Assembly: GCF_012034175.1 (NCBI RefSeq) | Contig: NZ_JAATEJ010000006.1 | Location: 248,001-312,000 of the forward strand | DNA from: Actinacidiphila epipremni | GTDB lineage: Bacteria > Actinomycetota > Actinomycetes > Streptomycetales > Streptomycetaceae | DNA: 64,000 nucleotides | Direction of reading: 5' to 3' | Shown: one piece after another, positions 32,917-40,427 of the stretch | How positions within the stretch are numbered: position 1 is the stretch's first letter | Layout: each line of letters opens with the position of its first letter | Position numbers and translations under genes: made by a program | Notes under the pieces: generated by a model | Seen by the model: only the letters and a program-made list of their open reading frames with translations | What the model was told of the DNA's origin: nothing | Databases searched by the model: none

Positions 32917-34197
32917 TCAGACGTTCCGGGCCAGCCGGGTGGCCGGTGGGCCGAGGACGAGGGAGACGTTGTGGCCGCCGAAGCCGAAGGAGTTGGACAT
33001 CACGTGGGTGATGCCGGGCGCCGGGCGGGGGCTCTTGCGGATGTGGTCCAGGTCGCACTCCGGGTCCGGGTCGTCCAGGTTGTGGGTCGGCGGGAGCACA
33101 CCGCGGCGCAGGGCCAGGACGCTGACGCCCGCCTCCACGACGCCCGACGCTCCGAGCATGTGGCCGGTGACGGCCTTCGTGCCGCTGACCGGCGGGGCGT
33201 CCGGGCCGAAGACCCGGCGGATGGCCAGGGACTCCGCGCGGTCGCCGATCTTCGTGCTCGTGCCGTGCGCGTTGACGTAGCCGATGTCGGCCGGCTCCAG
33301 GCCCGCGTCGGCCAGGGCGCGGCGCATGCAGGCCGCGGCGCCCTCGCCGTCGGGGTGCGGGGTCGTCGGGTGGTGGGCGTCGTTCGTGGCGCCCCAGCCG
33401 GCGACGGCCGCGTAACCGGCGGCGCCGCGCGCGTCCGCGTGGTCCGCGCGCTCCAGGACCAGCACGCCCGCGCCCTCGCCCAGCACGAGCCCGTTGCGCC
33501 GCCGGTCGAAGGGCCGGCTCGCGCCCGTCGGGTCGGCGGCCCAACCGCGGGCCAGCGCACGGGCGTTGTTGAACGTGTCGGCGAGCGTCGGGAAGAGCGG
33601 CGCCTCGCTGCACCCGCACACCACCACGTCCGCCTCGCCCGCGCGCAGCAGCCGCAGCCCCTCGCCCACGGACTGCGCGCCCGCCGCGCACGCCGTCCCG
33701 ATCGAGGAGCTGTAGCCGCGGATGCCGTGCCGGATCGCGACCCGGGCGGCGCCCATGTTCGGCAGCATCCCCGGCAGCAGATACGGGCTGACGCCCAGCC
33801 GGCCGCGCTGCGTGCGCGTCACGACCTGCGCCTCCAGCGTGGCGAGCCCGCCCGTGCCCGACAGGATCACCCCGATCCGGTACGGGTCCACGTCCCGCCC
33901 GACCTCGATCCCGGCGTCGGCGAGCGCGTCGGCGGCGGCCCGCAGCGCCATCACGATGTAGCGGTCGACGACCCTGGTCTCCGGCGCCGGCAGCACGGAC
34001 TCCGGGTCGATCGGCGGCCCGAACGCCCCCACCTCCAGGCTGCCTTCGAGCGCGTGCCCGGCCGGCGGCCGTACCAGCCCCGACCGGCCCTCGCACATCG
34101 CCGCCGTCACCTCGGCGGCACTGGTCCCCACCGGGGTGACCATGCCCATCCCGGTGACCACGACCTCCGTGGCGTTCCCGCCCCGCTCACCCGTCAT
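32917..34197 (-). CDS. FabF-like beta-ketoacyl-ACP synthase (KAS-2)
   Basis: This 426-residue condensing enzyme has a full active site: C170 in GTACAAG, H311 in NAHGTST, K341 and H346 in TKAVTGH. It is the close paralogue of KAS-1 (672-1961); the stretches YVNAHGT-TKIGD, RALA-GWA-DPT-ASRPFD and NLDDPDP-CDLDH are shared. Its ATG overlaps the stop of the small ketosynthase-like gene (ATGA), and two ACPs are in the same operon. It therefore repeats the ACP/KAS pairing at the left edge of the cluster. The last codons run directly into the repeat array. Confidence 0.92.
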   Translation of the reverse strand: MTGERGGNATEVVVTGMGMVTPVGTSAAEVTAAMCEGRSGLVRPPAGHALEGSLEVGAFGPPIDPESVLPAPETRVVDRYIVMALRAAADALADAGIEVGRDVDPYRIGVILSGTGGLATLEAQVVTRTQRGRLGVSPYLLPGMLPNMGAARVAIRHGIRGYSSSIGTACAAGAQSVGEGLRLLRAGEADVVVCGCSEAPLFPTLADTFNNARALARGWAADPTGASRPFDRRRNGLVLGEGAGVLVLERADHADARGAAGYAAVAGWGATNDAHHPTTPHPDGEGAAACMRRALADAGLEPADIGYVNAHGTSTKIGDRAESLAIRRVFGPDAPPVSGTKAVTGHMLGASGVVEAGVSVLALRRGVLPPTHNLDDPDPECDLDHIRKSPRPAPGITHVMSNSFGFGGHNVSLVLGPPATRLARNV

Positions 34198-34799
34198 GGC
34201 GCCTTCCCTCCACTCACCAGTACGGCCTCGGCCCGATCCCGCGCCCCGGCTCCGGCAGTTGCCTGGTCCACCCGGACCAGCAGGACCTCGTCCGCGTCCC
34301 CGTCCTCGACGAGCAGGGCGGCGACCTCCACTCCCGCGGCGGTGTCCCCGACGCACACGACGGGCCCGAACAGGCCCCATTTCGCGGCGACATGACCGGC
34401 GACGGCGTTGGGCACGGCCTGGAAGAACATCAACGGGCTGAGCCCGCCGCCGCCTTGGGCGCCGCCCGCACCGCCCTCGACGCCCGCCGCGTCCACCACC
34501 GCGGCCACGTGCACCGCGCTCGCCACATCCCCCAGCGCGCTCACCACGACCACTGCCGTGACGGCGTCCGGGGCCGCCTCGGGCCGGCGTTCCAGGCACC
34601 GCCGGGCGGCGGCGGCGAAGAGCGGGCTGAAGGACGAGACCACGAAGCCCGGCACCTGCGGCGGTTCGCCGTCCGCCGGGCCCTCCGGCCAGGCACCCGC
34701 GGCACATACCGACAGCCCCGCGGCCCCGGCCCGTACGGAAAGCGGCGGCGGCGGGAGCGCGGGTGGCGGCGCGGCGGCCTGCGAACGGGCGGCGGTCAT
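34194..34799 (-). CDS. Truncated ketosynthase-like protein
   Basis: The 201-residue protein is shorter than any full ketosynthase. The segment GFVVSSFSPLFAAAARRCLERRP, the later SPLMFFQAVPNAVAGHVAAKWGLFGPVVCVG and DGDADEVLLVRVDQA resemble the N-terminal half of a chain-length-factor-like ketosynthase (the Ketoacyl-synt_2 type found in aryl polyene clusters). No active-site Cys, His or Lys motifs remain. It sits between two KAS genes with 4-bp overlaps, so it is expressed with them and could be a scaffold or partner subunit rather than an enzyme. Confidence 0.65.
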   Translation of the reverse strand: MTAARSQAAAPPPALPPPPLSVRAGAAGLSVCAAGAWPEGPADGEPPQVPGFVVSSFSPLFAAAARRCLERRPEAAPDAVTAVVVVSALGDVASAVHVAAVVDAAGVEGGAGGAQGGGGLSPLMFFQAVPNAVAGHVAAKWGLFGPVVCVGDTAAGVEVAALLVEDGDADEVLLVRVDQATAGAGARDRAEAVLVSGGKAP

Positions 34800-35941
34800 G
34801 GCGTACCCACCAGCAGCGCGGTGTTGGCCCCGCCGAAGGCGGAGGTGAGGCTCAGCCCGTACGCGGCGGTCGTCGGCGCGGGCTCGTCGAGGACGAGGCC
34901 GAGCCGGCAGTCGGGGTCCGGCCCGAGCCAGCCGGCGTTGACCGGCAGCCGCCCGGCGCGCAACGCCGCGATCGTCACGACGAGTTCGAGCAGCGCGCCG
35001 GCCTCCAGGCCCTGGCCGTGCACGGATTTGGTGGAGCTGACGGGTAAGTCCGCGGCGGCCTCGCCGAACGCCCGGTGCAGGGCCGCCGCTTCGGCGGTGT
35101 CGCCGGCCGGGGAGCCGGAGCCGTGCGCGTTGACGTAGCCGATCCGCTCGGGGCGCAGCCGCGCGCGGCGCAGCGCGTCGCCGATGGCGCGGGCGAGCCC
35201 GGCGCCGTCGGGGCGCGGCTTGCACACATGGTGGGCGTCGCCCGCCCGCCCCCAGCCGGCCAGCCGCGCCAGCGGCTCCGCCCGCCGCTCGCGGGCCGCC
35301 GCCGCGGACTCCACGACCGCGGCCACCACGGCGTCGCCCAGCAGCAGCCCGCCGCGCCCGGCGCTGAAGGGGCGGACCCGCCCGTCGCGGGCCAGCGCGC
35401 GCCCGGCGTCGAAGACGGCGAACTGGTCGGCGTCCACGAGGTATCCGCCGGCCACCACGATCCGCTCGGCCCGCCCGTGCGCGACCAGCGCGGCGGCGTC
35501 GGCCACCGCCGTGCTCGACGCCACGCACGCCGAGGTGTACGCCCGCGCCGCGCCGGACAGCCCGCCGCGCCGGGCGACCGTCCGCGCGAAGCCGTCCGAC
35601 CCGTGCGCCGCCCGCTCGTGCGCCGGCACACGCGGCAGGTCCGGGTCGCCGTGCACCGCCAAGTACAGCGGGGCACGCCCGCGTTGGGCGGCCGACAGCC
35701 CCGCCTGGTCGCAGGCGAGCCCGATGATCCGCGGCAACTCGTCGGCCAGCACGGGTGATCCGGGATGCACCGCGGCATGCCGCACCCGCCGCCCCTCCAC
35801 CCCGAACCGCCGTACGGGAGCGAAGCCCGACCGCCCCGCGTACGCGGCCTCCATCAACGCCCCGACCCCGACCCCGAAAGCGCTGAGCACCCCGACACCG
35901 GTGACGACAACCTCCCCTTCCCCCCGCCGCACCTCACCCAC
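34796..35941 (-). CDS. Ketosynthase with Gln in place of the second His; TTA codon
   Basis: This 381-residue FabF-fold protein has C139 in TSACVASS, H273 in NAHGSGS and K305. The loop that should read KxxxGH is KSVHGQG, so the second catalytic His is Q310, with a His two residues earlier (H308). Decarboxylation may be altered, or the shifted His may substitute. It is shorter than KAS-1 and KAS-2. Codon 299 is TTA (35045-35047 on the plus strand). GTG 35941 is preceded by GAGGAG and overlaps the stop of the ACP gene. The adjacent truncated partner suggests a heterodimer. Confidence 0.85.
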   Translation of the reverse strand: MGEVRRGEGEVVVTGVGVLSAFGVGVGALMEAAYAGRSGFAPVRRFGVEGRRVRHAAVHPGSPVLADELPRIIGLACDQAGLSAAQRGRAPLYLAVHGDPDLPRVPAHERAAHGSDGFARTVARRGGLSGAARAYTSACVASSTAVADAAALVAHGRAERIVVAGGYLVDADQFAVFDAGRALARDGRVRPFSAGRGGLLLGDAVVAAVVESAAAARERRAEPLARLAGWGRAGDAHHVCKPRPDGAGLARAIGDALRRARLRPERIGYVNAHGSGSPAGDTAEAAALHRAFGEAAADLPVSSTKSVHGQGLEAGALLELVVTIAALRAGRLPVNAGWLGPDPDCRLGLVLDEPAPTTAAYGLSLTSAFGGANTALLVGTP

Positions 35942-36518
35942 CCCCCGGCTCCTCACGCCGGCCCCCGACCCGCACCCCGCCGGCCGGGAAGCCGCCCGCG
36001 CCGGGAACGTCGACCTCGAAGCCGCCGCCCGCGCCGGGGACGCCCGCCGGAGAGCCGCCGGCATCGGAGCCGCCCGCCGGGGAGCCCGTCGCGGGTCCGC
36101 CCGCCCGGGAGCCGCCGACCCCCGACCCGCTCGCCGCGGGTTCGCCCGCCTCGGAGCCAACCGCCCCCGGCCCGGCGGCGCTTGGGGCGGTCGTGATGCC
36201 CAGCCCGAGCGCCGCGAGTTCCGTCACCACCGCCGAGACGGTCGTCATCCGGACCAGCGCCCCGTCCGGCACGCTGCCGCCGTAGCGCTGCTCGACCTGG
36301 TGGACCAGCCACGCCAGTTCCATCGAGTCGACGCTCTCGGGCACCTCCTCCGGCGTGCGCTCGCCGAAGGCGGCGAGTATCGCCACGACTTCCGCGCGCC
36401 CGGGAGCGCCGCTAGCGCCGGCCGCGCCGACCGCGTCCGGTGCCACCTCCGGTGCCGCCTCCGGCGCCGCAGGCGTCGCGTGCGGCGAACTCCCCGCCCC
36501 GGCGGGCCCGTTGCTCAC
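35934..36518 (-). CDS. ACP with long Gly/Ala/Pro-rich tail (ACP-3)
   Basis: The protein has 194 residues. An ACP core occupies about 40-110 with the serine in PESVDSMELAWLVHQVEQRYG. About 80 residues of Gly/Ala/Ser/Pro low-complexity sequence with many G-rich triplets follow, ending REEPGGG. A shorter Ala/Pro-rich leader precedes the core. GTG 36518 overlaps the stop of the preceding ACP (GTGA). The tail is unusual for a discrete ACP and might tether a partner, or be a decayed linker from a former fusion with the KAS that follows. Confidence 0.82.
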   Translation of the reverse strand: MSNGPAGAGSSPHATPAAPEAAPEVAPDAVGAAGASGAPGRAEVVAILAAFGERTPEEVPESVDSMELAWLVHQVEQRYGGSVPDGALVRMTTVSAVVTELAALGLGITTAPSAAGPGAVGSEAGEPAASGSGVGGSRAGGPATGSPAGGSDAGGSPAGVPGAGGGFEVDVPGAGGFPAGGVRVGGRREEPGGG

Positions 36519-36796
36519 TGGCCCGCGGCCGGCGCGGACGCCAGGCGCTCGGCGAGCGCCGCGGTGAACTCGCCGACGGTCATCGTGCCCAGCCGCTCCG
36601 CCTCGTCCTCCTCGAAGACGATGCCGAACTCCTCCTCGACCCTGATGCCGAGCTCGGCCAGGGCCAGCGACTCCAGGTCGACGCCCGCCGGGCCGAGGGG
36701 CGTGTCGTCGTCGACGCCGGCGACGCTGTAGTTCATCTCGGTCAGCGCGCTGAGCACGAACTTCCGGATCTCGTCCGTGGACATCTCGGTGGTCAT
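36515..36796 (-). CDS. Discrete acyl carrier protein (ACP-4)
   Basis: This 93-residue ACP has the serine in LGPAGVDLESLALAELGIRVEEEFGIVF. It is closely related to ACP-1 at 346-642, which shares LGPAG-DLESLA-AEL, and both accompany FabF-like KAS genes. ATG 36796 has GGGAA nearby upstream. It is in an operon with an acyl ligase upstream, which may load it, and with ACP-3 and the KAS genes downstream. Confidence 0.9.
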   Translation of the reverse strand: MTTEMSTDEIRKFVLSALTEMNYSVAGVDDDTPLGPAGVDLESLALAELGIRVEEEFGIVFEEDEAERLGTMTVGEFTAALAERLASAPAAGQ

Positions 36797-36834
36797 CGCG
36801 GGGGTTCCCTTCCCGTTGGCTTGCGGTTGGCGTG

Positions 36835-38391
36835 TCACTGGGCGGCGGAGGCGCCGGGCAAGGCAGCGGCGCCGGGCGACGCGGAAGCGCCGGACGAGGC
36901 AGATGCGCCGGGCAAGGCAGAAGCGCCGGCCGAGCCGGAAGCCGCAGCCGAGCCGGAAGCCGCGGCACGCAGCGCGGCGAGATCGCGTACGAGCTTGCCT
37001 GTGGCCGTACGCGGCAGCCGCTCGACGACATGCAGCAGCCGCGGCCGTTTGTACGGGGCCAGCCGCTCCGCGAGCCCCGCCTCCAGCCGCGCGGCGGCCC
37101 CCGGGGCGCCCGGCTCGCGCAGCACCGCGTACGCCTCGATCGACGAGCCGAAGACGACCACCGCCGCGGCCACGTCGGGCAGTTCGGCGAGCGTGTGCTC
37201 GACCTCGGTGAGGTCGACCTTCAACCCGCCCACCGACACCTGCGAGTCGAGCCGCCCGAGCACCCGGATCCGCCCGGTCGCCGCGTCGACCCGCCCGCCG
37301 TCGCGGGTGTGCAGCCAGCCGTCGGCCCAGCGCGAGGGATCGTCGGAGTTCAGGTACGGCGAGGCGTCCGTGGCGATCAGCAACTCGCCCCGCTCGGACT
37401 CCCGCAGCGTCATGCCGGGCGCGGGCGTCAGCTCCGGGCGGTGCGCGCCGAACAGGTCGGTGGCGATGACGCCGACCTCCGTCATGCCGTACATGCTGCC
37501 GAGCCGGACGCCGTAACGGCTGGTGAAAGCCTCGTACACCCGGGGCCGCACCAGCTCGCCGCCGGTGGTCATGCCGGTGAGCTGGGGGAGCCGGGGCGGC
37601 TCGGCGACCCAGCTGAGCAGGTCGATGTGGAAGGGCACGCCGAGCAGCGTCGTCGGCTCGCGGCCGGCCGCCACCGTCGCCAGAATGCCCTCCGCGGTGG
37701 CACGTTCGGGGAAGGCCAGCTTCACCCCGGCGTGCAGCCCGTGCAGCAACCCGCCGACCAGGCCCAGGACATGGACCATGGACGCGAGCGACACGATGCG
37801 CTCGCCGGCCCGCGGCACGCCCTCGATCCGTGCGTAGCGGCCGAGTTCGGCGACGACGTCCGCCGCCGTCCGGCCGATGATCTTCGCGGGCCCGGTCGAG
37901 CCGGAGCTGAGCTGCACCAGCGCGTGCGGCGTACGGGCGGGGCTGCCGGCGGCCCGGGCGCGTACGGTCGGGCGCTGGTCGTAGAAGCCGCGCGCGGGCC
38001 CCGCGGGGACCGGCTCTGCGGACACCACGACCTGCGATCCCAGCCGGCCCAGGGCCTGCTCGGTCTCGAACGGCGTGAGCCGGTGGTCGAGTAACGCGAC
38101 CTGCGCCCCGGTCCGCCAGCCCGCCAGCAGATGCGCGACCAGCGCGAGCGAGGGCGCCAGGCACAGCGCGGCCGTGCCGCCGGCCCGCAGGCCCGCCCCG
38201 GTGAGCGCGTCCTGCGCCTCGCCGACGAGCCGGCGCAGCTCGTCGCGGGTGACGGGCGCGTCGAAGACCAGGCAGACACCCGAGCCGGCGCCGGCCAGCA
38301 GGACGTCGTCGACCCAGGACGGGTCGGGCGGCGTCGCCCGGCCGTCACGCGGCGTTGTCGAGGCAGCCTTCATGAAGAACCCGAACCCCAT
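36835..38391 (-). CDS. AMP-forming acyl ligase with TTA codon
   Basis: This 518-residue ANL enzyme has VQLSSGSTGPAKIIGRT as P-loop, SMYGMTEVGVIATD, WLHTRDGGRVD and the terminal Lys in PRTATGKLVRDL. The last 45 residues are repetitive Ala/Ser/Gly/Pro. Codon 100 is TTA (38092-38094, plus-strand coordinates). It starts the second minus-strand operon with two ACPs, so it probably loads a starter acid onto one of them. ATG 38391 is used; M7 (38373) is an alternative. Substrate prediction is not possible by eye. Confidence 0.88.
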   Translation of the reverse strand: MGFGFFMKAASTTPRDGRATPPDPSWVDDVLLAGAGSGVCLVFDAPVTRDELRRLVGEAQDALTGAGLRAGGTAALCLAPSLALVAHLLAGWRTGAQVALLDHRLTPFETEQALGRLGSQVVVSAEPVPAGPARGFYDQRPTVRARAAGSPARTPHALVQLSSGSTGPAKIIGRTAADVVAELGRYARIEGVPRAGERIVSLASMVHVLGLVGGLLHGLHAGVKLAFPERATAEGILATVAAGREPTTLLGVPFHIDLLSWVAEPPRLPQLTGMTTGGELVRPRVYEAFTSRYGVRLGSMYGMTEVGVIATDLFGAHRPELTPAPGMTLRESERGELLIATDASPYLNSDDPSRWADGWLHTRDGGRVDAATGRIRVLGRLDSQVSVGGLKVDLTEVEHTLAELPDVAAAVVVFGSSIEAYAVLREPGAPGAAARLEAGLAERLAPYKRPRLLHVVERLPRTATGKLVRDLAALRAAASGSAAASGSAGASALPGASASSGASASPGAAALPGASAAQ

Positions 38392-38585
38392 TCCCGTTTC
38401 CCGGCCCTCGCGGGGCCGCCGTTCCCGGTTCGTTCCGGTGGCTCTTGCGCGCCGGTCGCTGTGCACGGCACCGGCCTTGTACGTGCGGTGCGCGGCGCCC
38501 GGGCCGTACTGCCGCGGCGCGCCGGCCCGAATGCCGGTCAAAGGTCTAGATCGAAAAGGGAGCGACCGAATTTCCCATGCCGAAC

Positions 38586-38614
38586 TTTCAACTCTGAATT
38601 CGGCGCTGTCAAGA
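38586..38614. promoter_or_regulatory. Weaker StrR-type site between the ligase and MT operons
   Basis: TTTCAACTC (38586-38594), exactly 11 bp, then CTGTCAAGA (38606-38614). Compared with the site at 9775-9803 it keeps 13 of 18 bases and the exact spacing. It lies in the 608-bp gap 38392-38999, between a minus-strand and a plus-strand operon, where a cluster activator would be expected. It is a candidate only. Confidence 0.35.
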
Positions 38615-38689
38615 CCCGCCCTGAGTTCCCGGTCTTCCCAGGAATCTCGGTCGTATCAACGCGTCACACGCGACACAAATTCTCTCGTA

Positions 38690-38719
38690 TTGACGTGCCA
38701 CGACACCCGCCGCTAGCAT
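38690..38719 (+). promoter_or_regulatory. Sigma-70-like promoter candidate
   Basis: TTGACG (38690-38695), 18-bp spacer, TAGCAT (38714-38719), reading towards the methyltransferase operon. It would give a leader of more than 270 nt. The surrounding gap 38392-38999 is the least GC-rich part of the cluster and contains no convincing gene. Confidence 0.5.
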
Positions 38720-38948
38720 GGCCGCCAATTGGTCGACTGCCGTAACCCGGCCAGAAGTCGACCACGGAAGTTGCCAGCTCAGCACCACCGCAACACTTCA
38801 GGTGATCCCCTAGCCGCCCCTCACGGCTGGGTGCTCCCATTCTCGTGCGGCCGGCCTCCCGGCCCGCGCTTCCGCGCCCTCCTGCGCGTTTTCCCCGGCA
38901 CTCCGGTACCTCCAGCACTGCCGTACGCACTGCTCCCCGTACTCATCA

Positions 38949-38988
38949 GGTGCAACTTTTCCCCACCCTCCGGGTGCAACATTTACCC
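38949..38988. repeat. 16-bp direct repeat upstream of the MT gene
   Basis: GGTGCAACTTTTCCCC (38949-38964) and GGTGCAACATTTACCC (38973-38988) agree at 14 of 16 positions and are 24 bp apart, about two helical turns. They end 11 bp before the first possible MT start. The TGCAAC core also occurs in the inverted repeat at 226-271. Confidence 0.45.
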
Positions 38989-38999
38989 GTGCCCGGAGT

Positions 39000-40427
39000 A
39001 TGTGTCACGCATTCCCACATTCCTGTCCAGCTTTCGAGGATTGGCCGTCATTGGAACCTGGGACCGGCGCCGGCCTGAACACGGCCGTGGAGCGCTACTA
39101 CGACATCACGCTCGATCTCTACGAGGACCTGTGGGGAGAACACGTCCACCACGGTTTCTGGGACCCCGGAGAAGTCCCCGGTGAGAATGGCGCGGATCGG
39201 CATGCCGCGACGGACCGGCTGGTCCGTGAACTCGTCGAATTCGCGCGCATACCGGCGAAGTCGCGCGTTCTCGACATCGGTTGCGGTATCGGCGGCCCCG
39301 CCCTGCACCTCGCCGGCGCGATGGGCTGCACCGTCGAGGGCGTCACCCTCAGTGCCCGCCAGGCGGCCAGGGCCAACGAGAAGGCGCAGGCCGCCGGCGT
39401 CGCCGAGCGCGCCCGCTTCCACCAGCTGGACGCCCTGTCCACCGGCTTCCCCGACGCCTCCTTCGACGTCGTGTGGGCGCTGGAGAGCGTGATGCACCTG
39501 CCCGACCGCGCCGCCTTCTTCGCCGAGGCCCTGCGCCTGCTGCGCCCCGGCGGCACGCTCGCGGTCGCCACCTGGGCGGTGCGCGACGGCGTCCTCGACG
39601 ACGACGAACGCGAGCTCGTCCGGCAGATCCTGCACCACCAGGTCATGCCCGACTTCTCCTCGCTGGAGGAGCACGACCGGCTCGCCCGCGCGGCCGGCTT
39701 CGCGGATGTCGCGATCGTCGACTGGAGCCGGGCCGTCGCCAACTCCTGGGACCCGGCCTTCGCGCAGATCCCGCAGTACGACAAGGGCCGCAGCGTGATG
39801 CGCCAACTCGCCCGCGAGCGCGGGGTGGACGTCCTCGGCTTCTTCCACGCCGGGCCGCTGATGACCAAGGGCTTCGAGACCGGCGTCATCACCTACGGGG
39901 CGCTGCGGGCGACCCGGCCCCGGGCCGCGGGAACGCCCTCCGGCGACTTAGCCGCCGCGGAGTCCGGTGACGCGGACCACCACCCCGCCGGCACGGACCA
40001 CCTCACCGGCGCGGGCCACCTCACCGGCACGGACCACGCCGCCGGTACGGGCCACCCCGCCGGCACCGGCGAACTCGTCCGCCCCGTCGCCGACTTGCTG
40101 CGCGAGATCGTCGGCGAGGACGACGCCTGGCTCGACGCCGTCACCCCCGGCACCCGCGTGGACGCCGAGTTGCTGGTCGAGAGCCATGAACTCGCCGCGT
40201 GGAGCGAGGCGTTGCGCGAGCGCTACGGCGAGCGCGTCGACCTCGCCGGCCACGTCGCCCAGCTCGGCATCGACCAGATCATCGCCCTCACCGTCGCCGA
40301 CGTCGCCGCGTACGTCGCCGCCCGCCGCGACGAGACGCCCGGCGTGCAGGGCGACGCCACCGGCGACGTACACGGGGCCGGGACCCCCGACGTACCCGCG
40401 CCACCGCAGCCCGCAGACGGTGGCTGA
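39000..40427 (+). CDS. SAM methyltransferase fused to an ACP domain; TTA codon
   Basis: This protein has up to 475 residues. Residues about 27-300 are a class I SAM methyltransferase with VERYYDITLDLYEDLWGEHVHHGFW and LDIGCGIGGPALHLA. Residues about 305-350 are a His/Gly/Thr linker with repeated GTDHL/GTGH-like hexads. Residues about 350-445 look like an ACP: WLDAVTPGTRVDAELLVESHELAAWSEALRERYGERVDL, with S395 at the phosphopantetheine position (ESHEL for the usual DSLEL). Codon 317 is TTA (39948-39950). The ATG at 39000 has poor spacing to GGAG; TTG 39051, 10 nt after GAGGA, would start just before the conserved region and may be the real start. It heads the operon with GT, ABC and UXS genes. 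Confidence 0.85.
   Translation: MCHAFPHSCPAFEDWPSLEPGTGAGLNTAVERYYDITLDLYEDLWGEHVHHGFWDPGEVPGENGADRHAATDRLVRELVEFARIPAKSRVLDIGCGIGGPALHLAGAMGCTVEGVTLSARQAARANEKAQAAGVAERARFHQLDALSTGFPDASFDVVWALESVMHLPDRAAFFAEALRLLRPGGTLAVATWAVRDGVLDDDERELVRQILHHQVMPDFSSLEEHDRLARAAGFADVAIVDWSRAVANSWDPAFAQIPQYDKGRSVMRQLARERGVDVLGFFHAGPLMTKGFETGVITYGALRATRPRAAGTPSGDLAAAESGDADHHPAGTDHLTGAGHLTGTDHAAGTGHPAGTGELVRPVADLLREIVGEDDAWLDAVTPGTRVDAELLVESHELAAWSEALRERYGERVDLAGHVAQLGIDQIIALTVADVAAYVAARRDETPGVQGDATGDVHGAGTPDVPAPPQPADGG

Noticed and set aside
38718..38813. 31-codon frame starting inside the -10 region of the promoter at 38690-38719
   Set aside because: The ATG lies within the TAGCATG element, upstream of the expected transcript start, there is no ribosome-binding site and no recognisable peptide.
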